From: Hydractinia symbiolongicarpus | Taxonomy: Eukaryota; Cnidaria; Hydrozoa; Anthoathecata; Hydractiniidae | Assembly: GCF_029227915.1 (NCBI RefSeq) | Contig: NC_079878.1 | Location: 28,361,501 to 28,425,500, forward strand | Direction: 5' to 3' | DNA: 64,000 nucleotides | Shown here: in pieces, positions 26,701 through 40,200 of the stretch | How positions within the stretch are numbered: the first letter of the stretch is position 1 | How the letters are laid out: each line of letters begins with the position of its first letter | Program-made: the position numbers and the translations under genes | Notes under the pieces: model-generated | What the model saw: the letters and a program-made list of their open reading frames with translations, nothing else | Told to the model about the DNA's origin: nothing | Databases searched by the model: none

Positions 26701-29700
26701 CTGACATTCTAACGGTGTCATTCCGTTTGAATTACAACGGTTGTGTCACATATTCGTACCAACATTTATTTAGTGATTTTCTTCCGATCTAACTAAGTTG
26801 TATCGCTTTTAACAGTGAAACGATTGACTGTGGGAGTTTTTTGAACTGATTCTGGATTGTGACCTTATAAATGTGAGAAATGAGCCAATTGGTCTCTAAG
26901 GAATAACATTCTTCTTAATTTGACATGATTGCTGGAATTCAGCGATTACATTAGGCTCTGTGGTAGCGCTTTTATTAAAATTTAAGATTAAAAAATTCAG
27001 TTTTTACTGTGGGACCAATCCTAGCCGTTATTTCGCGCTGAAGAAATAGAGACAGTTTCAAAAACTACATTTCATTGACTTTATAACGGTGTCAATCCGT
27101 TTGAGTTACAACGGTTGCGTCACATATTCGTACCAACATGTATTTAGTGATCTTCTTCCGATATTACTAAGTTTTTAACAGTGAAACGATTGACTGTGGG
27201 AATTAATTGAACTGATTCTGGAATGTGACTTTATAAATGTGATAAATGAGCCAGATGGTCTCCAAGGAATAACATTCTTCTTAATTTGACATGATTGCTG
27301 GAATTCAACGATTATATTAGGCTCAGTGGTAGCGCTTTATTTAAAAATTTAGATAAATAAGTCTTTTCTTACTGTGGGGCCAATCCTGGCCGTTAGCACG
27401 CGCTGTATAAATAAAAACAGTTCCAAAGACTACATTTCATTGACTTTCTAGCGGTATAAATCCGTTTGAGATACAACGGTTGCGTCACGTATTCGTACCA
27501 ACATGTATTTAGCGATATTTTTCTGATACTACTAGGTTGCATCGCTTTTAACAGAGAAACGATTGACTGTGGGACTTAATTGAAATGATTCTGGAATGTG
27601 ACCTTATAAATGTAATAAATGAGCCAATTGTTCTCCAAGGAATAACATTCTTCTTAATTTGACATGATTGCTGGAATTCAGCGATTACATTAGGCTCTGT
27701 GGTAGCGCTTTATTTAAAATTTAAGATAAAAAATTCAGTTTTTACTGTGGGACCAATCCTAGCCGTTATTTTGCGCTGAAGAAATAGAGACAGTTTCAAA
27801 AACTACATTTCATTGACTTTCTAACGGTGTCAATCCGTTTGAGTTACAAAGGTTGCGTCACATATTCGTACCAACATGTATTTAGTGATCTTCTTCCGAT
27901 ATTACTAAGTTGTATTGCTTTTAACAGTGAAACGATTGACTGTGGGACTTAATTGAACTGATTCTGGACTTTGAAATTATAAATGCTATAAATGAGACAA
28001 TTGGACTGCAAGGAATTACATTCTTCTTAATTCGACATGATTGCTGGAATTCAGCGAGTACACTAGGCTCTGGGGTAGCGCTTTATTTAGAAAAGAAAGA
28101 TAAAAAATTCAGTTTTTACTGTGGGACCAATCCTAGCCGTTATCGCGCGCTGAAGAAATAGAGACAGTTTCAAATACTACATTTCACTGACATTCTAACG
28201 GTGTCATTCCGTTTGAATTACAACGGTTGTGTCACATATTCGTACCAACATTTATTTAGTGATTTTCTTCCGATCTAACTAAGTTGTATCGCTTTTAACA
28301 GTGAAACGATTGACTGTGGGAGTTTTTTGAACTGATTCTGGATTGTGACCTTATAAATGTGAGAAATGAGCCAATTGGTCTCTAAGGAATAACATTCTTC
28401 TTAATTTGACATGATTGCTGGAATTCAGCGATTACATTAGGCTCTGTGGTAGCGCTTTTATTAAAATTTAAGATTAAAAAATTCAGTTTTTACTGTGGGA
28501 CCAATCCTAGCCGTTATTTCGCGCTGAAGAAATAGAGACAGTTTCAAAAACTACATTTCATTGACTTTATAACGGTGTCAATCCGTTTGAGTTACAACGG
28601 TTGCGTCACATATTCGTACCAACATGTATTTAGTGATCTTCTTCCGATATTACTAAGTTTTTAACAGTGAAACGATTGACTGTGGGAATTAATTGAACTG
28701 ATTCTGGAATGTGACTTTATAAATGTGATAAATGAGCCAGATGGTCTCCAAGGAATAACATTCTTCTTAATTTGACATGATTGCTGGAATTCAACGATTA
28801 TATTAGCCTCAGTGGTAGCGCTTTATTTAAAAATTTAGATAAATAAGTCTTTTCTTACTGTGGGGCCAATCCTGGCCGTTAGCACGCGCTGTATAAATAA
28901 AAACAGTTCCAAAGACTACATTTCATTGACTTTCTAGCGGTATAAATCCGTTTGAGATACAACGGTTGCGTCACGTATTCGTACCAACATGTATTTAGCG
29001 ATATTTTTCTGATACTACTAGGTTGCATCGCTTTTAACAGAGAAACGATTGACTGTGGGACTTAATTGAAATGATTCTGGAATGTGACCTTATAAATGTA
29101 ATAAATGAGCCAATTGTTCTCCAAGGAATAACATTCTTCTTAATTTGACATGATTGCTGGAATTCAGCGATTACATTAGGCTCTGTGGTAGCGCTTTATT
29201 TAAAATTTAAGATAAAAAATTCAGTTTTTACTGTGGGACCAATCCTAGCCGTTATTTTGCGCTGAAGAAATAGAGACAGTTTCAAAAACTACATTTCATT
29301 GACTTTCTAACGGTGTCAATCCGTTTGAGTTACAAAGGTTGCGTCACATATTCGTACCAACATGTATTTAGTGATCTTCTTCCGATATTACTAAGTTGTA
29401 TTGCTTTTAACAGTGAAACGATTGACTGTGGGACTTAATTGAACTGATTCTGGACTTTGAAATTATAAATGCTATAAATGAGACAATTGGACTGCAAGGA
29501 ATTACATTCTTCTTAATTCGACATGATTGCTGGAATTCAGCGAGTACACTAGGCTCTGGGGTAGCGCTTTATTTAAAAAAGAAAGATAAAAAATTCAGTT
29601 TTTACTGTGGGACCAATCCTAGCCGTTATCGCGCGCTGAAGAAATAGAGACAGTTTCAAATACTACATTTCACTGACATTCTAACGGTGTCATTCCGTTT

Positions 29701-29794
29701 GAATTACAACGGTTGTGTCACATATTCGTACCAACATTTATTTAGTGATTTTCTTCCGATCTAACTAAGTTGTATCGCTTTTAACAGTGAAACG
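23795..29794. repeat. 1486-bp tetramer HOR, four tandem copies
   Basis: The diagnostic GGGAGTTTTTTGAAC starts at about 23860, 25346, 26832 and 28318, exactly 1486 apart. A junction with an 8-bp deletion, CTAAGTTTTTAACAG, is at 24197, 25683, 27169 and 28655. Each unit has four monomers: one with the GGGAGTTTTTT change, one following the 8-bp deletion, one with GAAATGATTCTGG and GTAATAAATGAGCC, and a class C-like one with GCAAGGAATTACATTC. Homology ends at 29794, where AACGAATGACTG replaces AACGATTGACTG. I saw only isolated differences between copies (CTGTATGAC near 26083, TATTAGCCTC near 28801). Confidence 0.94.
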
Positions 29795-32700
29795 AATGAC
29801 TGTGGGACTTAATTGAACTGATTCTGGAATGTGAACTTATCAATGTGATAAATGAGCCAATTGGTCTCCAAGGAATAACATTCTTCTTAATTCGACATGA
29901 TTGCTGGAATTCAGCGAGTACACTAGGCTCTGGGGTAGCGCTTTATTTAAAAAGTAAGATAAAAAACTCAGTTTTTACTGTGGGACCAATCCTAGCCGTT
30001 ATCGCGCGCTGAAGAAATAGAGACAGTTTCAAATACTACATTTCACTGACATTCTAACGGTGTCATTCCGTTTGAGTTACAACGGTTGTGTCACATATTC
30101 GTACCAACATGTATTTAGTGACTTTCTTCCGATTTAACTAAGTTGTATCGCTTTTAACAGTGAATCGAATGACTGTGGGACTTAATTGAACTGATTCTGG
30201 AATGTGAACTTATCTATGTCATAAATGAGCCAATTGGTCTCCAAGGAATAACATTCTTCTTAATTTGACATGATTGCTGGAATTCAGCGATTGCATTAGT
30301 CTCTGTGGTAGCGCTTTATTTAAAAATTTAGATAAATAAGTCTTTCCTTACTGTGGGCCCAATCCTGGCCGTTAGCACGCGCTGAATAAATAGGAACAGT
30401 TCCAAAGACTACATCTCATTGACTTTCTAGCGGCATAAATCCGTTTGAGATACAACGGTTGTGTCACATATTCGTACCAACATGTATTTACTGATATTTT
30501 TCCGATATTACAAAGTTGTATCGCTTTCAACAGTGAAACGATTGACTGTGGCATTTAATTGAACTGATTCTGGACTGTGACCTTATAAATGTGATAAATG
30601 AGCCAATTGGACTCCAAGGAATAACATTCTTCTTAATTCGACATGATAGCTGGAATTCAGCGAGTACACTAGGCTCTGTGGTAGCGCTTTATTTAAAATT
30701 TAAGATAAAAAATTCAGTTTTTACTGTGGGACCAATCCTAGCCGTTATTTCGCGCTGAAGAAATAGAGACAGTTTCAAAAACTACATTTCATTGACTTTC
30801 TAACGGTGTCAATCCGTTTGAGTTACAACGGTTGCGTCACATATTCGTACCAACATGTATTTAGTGATCTTTTTCCGATATTACTAAGTTGTATTGCTTT
30901 TAACAGTGAAACGATTGACTGTGGGAATTAATTGAACTGATTCTGGAATGTGACCTTATAAATGTGATAAATGAGCCAATTGGTCTCCAAGGAATAACAT
31001 TCTTCTTAATTTGACATGATTGCTGGAATTCAGCGATTACATTAGGCTCAGTGGTAGCGTTTTATTTAAAAATTTAGATAAATAAGTCTTTTCTTACTGT
31101 GGGGCCAATCCTGGCCGTTAGCACGCGCTGTATAAATAGGAACAGTTCCAAAGACTACATTTCATTGACTTTCTGGCGGTATCAATCCGTTTGAGATACA
31201 ACGGTTGCGTCACATATTCGTACCAACATGTATTTAGCGATATTTTTCTGATATTACTAGGTTGCATCGCTTTTAACAGTGAAACGATTGACTGTGGGAC
31301 TTAATTGAACTGATTTTGGACTTTGAACTTATAAATGCTATAAATGAGCCAATTGGTCTCCAAGGAATAACATTCTTTTTAATTCGACATGATAGCTGGA
31401 ATTCAGCGAGTTCACTAGGCTCTGTGGTAGCGCTTTATTTAAAAATTAAGATAAAAAATTCAGTTTTTACTGTGGGACCAATCCTAGCCGTTAGCGCGCG
31501 CTGAAGAAATAGAGACAGTTTCAAAAACTAAATTTCATTGACTCTCGAACGGTGTCAATCCGTTTGATTTACAACGGTTGCGTCACATATTCGTACCAAC
31601 ATGTATTTAGTGATTGTTTTCCGATATTACTAAGTTGTATCGCTTTTAACAGTGAAATGAATGACTGTGGGACTTAATTGAACTGATTCTGGACTGTGAC
31701 ATTATAAGTGTGATAAATGAGCGAATTGCACTCCAAGGTATAACATTCTTCTTAATTCGACATGATTGCTGGAATTCAGCGAGTACACTAGTCTCTGTGG
31801 TAGCGCTTTAATTAAAAATTTAGATAAATAAGTCATTTTTTACTGTGGAGCCAATCCTAGCCGTTATTTCACGCTGAAGAAATAGAGACAGTTTCAATAC
31901 TACATTTCACTGACTTTCTACCGGTGTTAGTCTGTTTGAGTTACAACGGTTGGGTCACATATTCGTGCCAACATGTATTTAGTGATTTTCTTCCGATCTA
32001 AGTAAGTTGTATCGCTTTTAACAGTGAAACGATTGACTGTGGGACTTAATTGAACTGATTCTGGACTTTGACCTTATAAATGTTATACATGGGCCAATTG
32101 GACTCCAAGGAATAACATTCTTCTTAATTCGACATGATTGCTGGAATTCAGCAAGTACGCTAGGCTCTGTGGTAGCGCTTTATTTAAAAATTTAGATAAA
32201 TAAGTCTTTTCTTACTGTGGGACCAATCCTGGCCGTTAGCACGCGCTGAATAAATAGGAACAGATCCAAAGACTACATTTCATTGACTTTCTAGCGGTAT
32301 AAATCCGTTTGAGATACAACGGTTGCGTCACATATTCGTACCAACATGTATTTAGTGATATTTTTCCCATATTACTAAGTTGTATCGCTTTTAACAGTGA
32401 AACGGTTGACTGTGGGATTTAATTGAACTGATTCTGGACTTTGAACTTATAAATGTTATAAATGAGTCAATTGGACTCCAAGGAATAACATTCTTCTTAT
32501 ATTGACATGATAGCTGGAATTCAGCGAGTACAGTAGGCTCTGTGGTAGCGCTTTATTTAAAAATTAAGATAAAAAATTCAGTTTTTACTGTTGGACCAAT
32601 CCTAGAAGTTAGCGCGCGCTGAAGAAATAGGGACAGTTTCAAATACTACATTTCACTGACATTCTAACGGTGTCAGTCCGTTTGAGTTTCAACGGTTGGG

Positions 32701-33888
32701 TCACATATTCGTACCAACATGTATTTAGTGATTTTCTTCCGATCTAACTAAGTTGTATCGCTTTTAACAGTGAAACGAATGACTGTGGGACTTAATTGAA
32801 CTGATTCTGGACTTTGACCTTATAAATATTATACATGGGCCAATTGGACTCCAAGGAATAACATTCTTCTTAATTCGACATGATTGCTGGAATTCAGCAA
32901 GTACACTAAGCTCTGTGGTAGCGCTTTATTTAAAAATTAAGATAAAAAATTCAGTTTTTACTGTTGGACCAATCCTAGAAGTTAGCGCGCGCTGAAGAAA
33001 TAGGTACAGTTTCAAATACTACATTTCACTGACATTCTAACGGTGTCAGTGCGTTTGAGTTACAACGGTTGGGTCACATATTCGTACCAACATGTATTTA
33101 GTGATTTTCTTCCGATCTAACTAAGTTGTATCGCTTTTAACAGTGAAACGAATGACTGTGGGACTTAATTGAACTGATTCTGGACTGTGACATTATAAGT
33201 GTGATAAATGAGCGAATTGCACTCCAAGGAATAACATTCTTCTTAATTCGACATGAGTGCTGGAATTCAGCGAGTACACTAGTCTCTGTGGTAGCGCTTT
33301 AATTAAAAATTTAGATAAATAAGTCATTTTTTACTGTGGAGCCAATCCTAGCCGTTATTTCACGCTGAAGAAATAGAGGCAGTTTCAAATACTACATTTC
33401 ACTGACTTTCTACTGGTGTTAGTCTGTTTGAGTTACAACGGTTGGGTCACATATTCGTGCCAACATGTATTTAGTGATTTTCTTCCGATCTAAGTAAGTT
33501 GTATCGCTTTTAACAGTGAAACGATTGACTGTGGGACTTAATTGAAATGTTTCTGGACTTTGACCTTATAAATGTTATACATGGGCCAATTGGACTCCAA
33601 GGAATAACATTCTTCTTAATTCGACATGATTGCTGGAATTCAGCAAGTACACTAGGCTCTGTGGTAGCGCTTTATTTAAAAATTAAGATAAAAAATTCAG
33701 TTTTTACTGTTGGACCAATCCTAGAAGTTAGCGCGCGCTGAAGAAATAGGTACAGTTTCAAATACTACATTTCACTGACATTCTAACGGTGTCAGTCCGT
33801 TTGAGTTACAACGGTTGGGTCACATATTCGTACCAACATGTATTTAGTGATTTTCTTCCGATCTAACTAAGTTGTATCGCTTTTAACA
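29795..33888. repeat. Mixed A/B/C monomers with partial 1492-bp tetramer
   Basis: Mixed monomers follow the tetramer domain. Within them TGTGGAGCCAATCC (31844 and 33335 region) and GATCTAAGTAAG (near 31996 and 33488) recur at offset 1491-1492, four monomers. The TTTTTCCCATATTAC monomer at 32361 recurs at 34226 (offset 1865) and 35718 (a further 1492). Unit order therefore changes between neighbours. The stretch at 29795-31660 has no clear long local copy. Confidence 0.7.
32766..33138 (+). repeat. Representative class C monomer (373 bp)
   Basis: Class C is recognised by TTTCAAATACTAC, ATTTCACTGACATTCTAAC, a GTCAGT change in place of GTCAATCCG, TTGGGTCAC instead of TTGCGTCAC, and CCGATCTAACTAAG instead of CCGATATTACTAAG. 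The left half has ATATTATACATGGGCCAATTGG and GAATTCAGCAAGTACACTA. The class is rare in the first 11 kb and common after about 29.8 kb, where it alternates with classes A and B in the HORs. Confidence 0.83.
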
Positions 33889-35380
33889 GTGAAACGAATG
33901 ACTGTGGGACTTAATTGAACTGATTCTGGAATGTGACCTTATAAATGTGATAAATGAGCCAATTGGTCTCCAATGAATAACATTCTTCTTAATTTGACAT
34001 GATTGCTGGAATTCAGCGATTACATTAGGCTCTGTGGTAGCGCTTTATTTAAAAATTTAGATAAATAAGTCATTTCTTAATGTGGGACCAATCCTGGCCG
34101 TTAGCACGCGCTGAATAAATAGGAACAGATCCAAAGACTACATTTCATTGACTTTCTAGCGGTATAAATCCGTTTGAGATACAACGGTTGCGTCACATAT
34201 TCGTACCAACATGTATTTAGTGATATTTTTCCCATATTACTAAGTTTTATCGCTTTTAACAGTGAAACGGTTGACTGTGGGATTTAATTGAACTGATTCT
34301 GGACTTTGAACTTATAAATGTTATAAATGAGTCAATTGGACTCCAAGGAATAACATTCTTCTTAATTTGACATGATAGCTGGAATTCAGCGAGTACACTA
34401 GGCTCTGTGGTAGCGCTTTATTTAAAAATTAAGATAAAAAATTCAGTTTTTACTGTTGGACCAATCCTAGAAGTTAGCGCGCGCTGAAGAAATAGGGACA
34501 GTTTTAAATACTACATTTCACTGACATTCTAACGGTGTCAGTCCGTTTGAGTTTCAACGGTTGGGTCACATATTCGTACCAACATGTATTTAGTGATTTT
34601 CTTCCGATCTAACTAAGTTGTATCGCTTTTAACAGTGAAACGAATGACTGTGGGACTTAATTGAACTGATTCTGGACTTTGACCTTATAAATATTATACA
34701 TGGGCCAATTGGACTCCAAGGAATAACATTCTTCTTAATTCGACATGATTGCTGGAATTCAGCAAGTACACTAAGCTCTGTGGTAGCGCTTTATTTAAAA
34801 ATTAAGATAAAAAATTCAGTTTTTACTGTTGGACCAATCCTAGAACTTAGCACGGGCTGAAGAAATAGGTACAGTTTCAAATACTACATTTCACTGACAT
34901 TCTAACGGTGTCAGTCCGTTTGAGTTACAACGGTTGGGTCACATATTCGTACCAACATGTATTTAGTGATTTTCTTCCGATCTAACTAAGTTGTATCGCT
35001 TTTAACAGTGAAACGAATGACTGTGGGACTTAATTGAACTGATTCTGGACTTTGACCTTATAAATATTATACATGGGCCAATTGGACTCCAAGGAATAAC
35101 ATTCTTCTTAATTCGACATGATTGCTGGAATTCAGCAAGTACACTAAGCTCTGTGGTAGCGCTTTATTTAAAAATTAAGATAAAAAATTCAGTTTTTACT
35201 GTTGGACCAATCCTAGAACTTAGCACGGGCTGAAGAAATAGGTACAGTTTCAAATACTACATTTCACTGACATTCTAACGGTGTCAGTCCGTTTGAGTTA
35301 CAACGGTTGGGTCACATATTCGTACCAACATGTATTTAGTGATTTTCTTCCGATCTAACTAAGTTGTATCGCTTTTAACA
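33889..35380. repeat. 1492-bp tetramer HOR, copy 1
   Basis: The unit is marked by TCCAATGAATAACATTC (CAATG at 33971, repeated at 35463) and TTTTTCCCATATTAC (34226 and 35718). Its third and fourth monomers, from about 34640 and 35013, are near-identical to each other: both have ATATTATACATGGG, CACTAAGCTC and GAACTTAGCACGGGC, 373 bases apart. A single-monomer duplication therefore sits inside the tetramer. Confidence 0.85.
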
Positions 35381-36540
35381 GTGAAACGAATGACTGTGGG
35401 ACTTAATTGAACTGATTCTGGAATGTGACCTTATAAATGTGATAAATGAGCCAATTGGTCTCCAATGAATAACATTCTTCTTAATTTGACATGATTGCTG
35501 GAATTCAGCGATTTCATTAGGCTCTGTGGTAGCGCTTTATTTAAAAATTTAGATAAATAAGTCATTTCTTAATGTGGGACCAATCCTGGCCGTTAGCACG
35601 CGCTGAATAAATAAGAACAGATCCAAAGACTACATTTCATTGACTTTCTAGCGGTATAAATCCGTTTGAGATACAACGGTTGCGTCACATATTCGTACCA
35701 ACATGTATTTAGTGATATTTTTCCCATATTACTAAGTTGTATCGCTTTTAACAGTGAAACGGTTGACTGTGGGATTTAATTGAACTGATTCTGGACTTTG
35801 AACTTATAAATGTTATAAATGAGTCAATTGGACTCCAAGGAATAACATTCTTCTTAATTTGACATGATAGCTGGAATTCAGCGAGTACACTAGGCTCTGT
35901 GGTAGCGCTTTATTTAAAAATTAAGATAAAAAATTCAGTTTTTACTGTTGGACCAATCCTAGAAGTTAGCGCGCGCTGAAGAAATAGGGACAGTTTTAAA
36001 TACTACATTTCACTGACATTCTAACGGTGTCAGTCCGTTTGAGTTTCAACGGTTGGGTCACATATTCGTACCAACATGTATTTAGTGATTTTCTTCCGAT
36101 CTAACTAAGTTGTATCGCTTTTAACAGTGAAACGAATGACTGTGGGACTTAATTGAACTGATTCTGGACTTTGACCTTATAAATATTATACATGGGCCAA
36201 TTGGACTCCAAGGAATAACATTCTTCTTAATTCGACATGATTGCTGGAATTCAGCAAGTACACTAAGCTCTGTGGTAGCGCTTTATTTAAAAATTAAGAT
36301 AAAAAATTCAGTTTTTACTGTTGGACCAATCCTAGAACTTAGCGCGCGCTGAAGAAATAGGTACAGTTTCAAATACTACATTTCACTGACATTCTAACGG
36401 TGTCAGTCCGTTTGAGTTACAACGGTTGGGTCACATATTCGTACCAACATGTATTTAGTGATTTTCTTCCGATCTAACTAAGTTGTATCGCTTTTAACAG
36501 TGAAACGAATGACTGTGGGACTTAATTGAACTGATTCTGG
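35381..36540. repeat. 1492-bp tetramer HOR, copy 2 (partial)
   Basis: This matches 33889-35048 closely for about three monomers and then switches, near GATTCTGGACTGTGACATTATAAG, to a different monomer type instead of the fourth monomer of copy 1. Its third monomer reads GAACTTAGCGCGCGC where copy 1 has GAACTTAGCACGGGC. Confidence 0.85.
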
Positions 36541-37280
36541 ACTGTGACATTATAAGTGTGATAAATGAGCGAATTGCACTCCAAGGAATAACATTCTTCT
36601 TAATTCGACATGAGTGCTGGAATTCAGCGAGTACACTAGTCTCTGTGGTAGCGCTTTAATTAAAAATTTAGATAAATAAGTCATTTTTTACTGTGGAGCC
36701 AATCCTAGCCTTTATTTCGCCCTGAAGAAATAGAGACAGTTTCAAAAACTACATTTCATTGACTCTCGAACGGTGTCAATCCGTTTGAGTTACAACGGTT
36801 GCGTCACATATTCGTACCAACATGTATTTAGTGATTGTTTTCCGATATTACTAAGTTGTATCGCTTTTAACAGTGAAATGAATGACTGTGGGACTTAATT
36901 GAACTGATTCTGGACTGTGGCATTATAAGTGTGATAAATGAGCGAATTGCACTCCAAGGAATAACATTCTTCTTAATTCGACATGAGTGCTGGAATTCAG
37001 CGAGTACACTAGTCTCTGTGGTAGCGCTTTAATTAAAAATTTAGATAAATAAGTCATTTTTTACTGTGGAGCCAATCCTAGCCCTTATTTCGCCCTGAAG
37101 AAATAGAGACAGTTTCAAATACTACATTTCACTGACTTTCTACCGGTGTTAGTCTGTTTGAGTTACAACGGTTGGGTCACATATTCGTGCCAACATGTAT
37201 TTAGTGATTTTCTTCCGATCTAACTAAGTTGTATCGGTTTTAACAGTGAAACGAATGACTGTGGGACTAAATTGAACTGA
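36541..37280. repeat. Near-identical monomer pair
   Basis: Two successive left halves carry TTATAAGTGTGATAAATGAG, GCGAATTGCACTCC, GACATGAGTGCTGG, a CACTAGTCTC change and TGTGGAGCCAATCC, 372-373 bases apart. The right halves differ: the first is class A with ATTGACTCTCGAACGG, the second class C with CTACCGGTGTTAG. The same GAGTGCTGG monomer type recurs at 38.7, 40.6, 43.5, 45.3 and 62.1 kb. Confidence 0.75.
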
Positions 37281-40200
37281 TTCTGGACTTTGACCTTATA
37301 AATATTATACATGGGCCAATTGGACTCCAAGGAATTCAGTTTTTACTGTTGGACCAATCCTAGAATTTAGCGCGTGCTGAAGAAATAGGTACAGTTTCAA
37401 ATACTACATTTCACTGACATTCTAACGGTGTCAGTCCGTTTGAGTTACAACGGTTGGGTCACATATTCGTACCAACATGTATTTAGTGATTTTCTTCCGA
37501 TCTAACTAAGTTGTATCGCTTTTAACAGTGAAACGAATGACTGTGGGACTTAATTGAACTGATTCTGGAATGTGACCTTATAAATGTGATAAATGAGCCA
37601 ATTGGTCTCCAAGGAATAACATTCTTCTTAATTTGACATGATTGCTGGAATTCAGCGATTACATTAGGCTCTGTGGTAGCGCTTTATTTAAAAATTTAGA
37701 TAAATAAGTCTTTTCTTACTGTGGGACCAATCCTGGCCGTTAGCACGCGCTGAATCAATAGGAACAGATCCAAAGACTACATTTCATTGACTTTCTAGCG
37801 GTATAAATCCGTTTGAGATACAACGGTTGCGTCACATATTCGTACCAACATGTATTTAGTGATATTTTTCCGATATTACTAAGTTGTATCGCTTTTAACA
37901 GTGAAACGGTTGACTGTGGGATTTAATTGAACTGATTCTGGACTTTGAACTTATAAATGTTATAAATGAGCCAATTGGACACCAAGGAATAACATTTTTC
38001 TTAATTTGACATGATAGCTGGAATTCAGCGAGAACACTAGGCTCTGTGGTAGCGCTTTATTTAAAAATTTAGATAAATAAGTCTTTTCTTACTGTGGGAC
38101 CAATCCTGGCCGTTAGCACGCGCTGAATAAATAAGAACAGTTTCAAAGACTACATTTCATTGACTTTCTAGCGGTATAAATCCGTTTGAGATACAACGGT
38201 TGCGTCACATGTTCGTACCAACATGTATTTAGTGATATTTTTCCGATATTACTAAGTTGTATCGCTTTTAACAGTGAAACGATTGACTGTGGGATTTAAT
38301 TGAACTGATTATGGACTTTGACCTTATAAATGTTATAAATGAGCCAATTGGACTCCAAGGAATAACATTCTTCTTAATTTGACATGATAGCTGGAATTCA
38401 GCGAGTACACTAGGCTCTGTGGTAGCGCTTTTTTTAAAAATTAAGATAAAAAATTCAGTTTTTACTGTACGACCAATCCTAGCCGTTAGCGCGCGCTGAA
38501 GAAATAGAGACAGTTTCAAAAACTACATTTCATTGGCTTTCTAACGGTGTCAATCCGTTTGAGTTACAAAGGTTGCGTCACATAATCGCACCAACATGTA
38601 TTTAGTGATTTTCTTCCGATATTACTAAGTTGTATCGCTTTTAACAGTGAAATGAATGACTGTGGGACTTAATTGAACTGATTCTGGACTGTGACATTAT
38701 AAGAGTGATAAATGAGCGAATTGCACTCCAAGGAATAACATTCTTCTTAATTCGACATGAGTGCTGGAATTCAGCGAGTACACTAGTCTCTGTGGTAGCG
38801 CTTTAATTAAAAATTTAGATAAATAATTCATTTTTTACTGTGGAGCCAATCCTAGCCTTTATTTCGCCCTGAAGAAATAGAGACAGTTTCAAATACTACA
38901 TTTCACTGATTTTCTACCGGTGTCAGTCCGTTTGAGTTACAACGGTTGGGTCACATATTCGTACCAACATGTATTTAGTGATTTTCTTCCGATCTAACTA
39001 AGTTGTATCGCTTTTAACAGTGAAACGAATGACTGTGGGACTTAATTGAACTGATTCTGGACTTTGACCTTATAAATGTTATACATGGGCCAATTGGACT
39101 CCAAGGAATAACATTCTTCTTAATTCGACATGATTGCTGGAATTCAGCAAGTACACTAGGCTCTGTGGTAGCGCTTTATTTAAAAATTAAGATAAAAAAT
39201 TCAGTTTTTACTGTTGGACAAATCCTAGCCGTTAGCGCGCGCTGAAGAAATAGAGACCGTTTCAAATACTACATTTCACTGACATTCTAATGGTGTCAGT
39301 CCGTTTGAGTTACAACGGTTGGGTCACATATTCGTACCAACATGTATTTAGTGATTTTCTTCCGATCTAACTAAGTTGTATCGCTTTTAACAGTGAAACG
39401 AATGACTGTGGGACTTAATTGAACTGATTCTGGACTGTGACCTTATAAGTGTGATAAATGAGCGAATTGCACTCCAAAGAATAACATTCTTCTTAATTTG
39501 ACATGATTGCTGGAATTCAGCGAGTACACTAGGCTCTGTGGTAGCGCTTTAATTAAAAATTTAGATAAATAAGTCATTTTTTACTGTGTGACCAATTCTA
39601 GCCGTTATTTCGCGCTGTATAAATAGGAACAGGTCCAAAGACTACATTTCATTGGCTTTCTAGTGGTATAAATCCAATTGAGATGCAACGGTTGCGTCAC
39701 ATATTCGTACCAACATGTATTTTGCGATAGTATTCGGATATTACTAGGTTGCATCGCTTTTAACAGTGAATTGTTTGACTGTCGGACTTAATTGAACTGA
39801 TTTTGGACTTTGACCTTATAAATGTGATAAATGAGCCAGTTTGACTACAAGGAATAACATTCTTCTGAGTTTAATATGATTGCTGAAACTCAGCGATTAC
39901 ACTGGGCGCAGTGGTAGCGCTTTATTAAAAAATTAAGATAAATAAGCCATGTTTTACTGTGGGACCAATTCTAGCCGTTAGTTCGCGCTGAAGAAATAGA
40001 GACAGTTTCAAAAACTACATTTCATTGGCTTTCTAACGGTGTCAATCCGTTTGAGTTACAAAGGTTGCGTCACATAATCGTACCAACATGTATTTAGTGA
40101 TTTTCTTCCGATATTACTAAGTTGTATCACTTTTAGCAGTAAAACGATTCACTGTGGGACTTAATTGATCTGCTTCTGGACTTTGACCTTATAAATGTTA

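Noticed and set aside
38268-38519. An 83-codon frame on the minus strand, also at 43020, 47861, 48605, 51215, 52705 and 55315
   Set aside because: All seven occupy the same place in the satellite monomer and exist because the monomers are copies. Homologous monomers nearby have stops or frameshifts in this frame. No domain, signal or codon pattern is visible.
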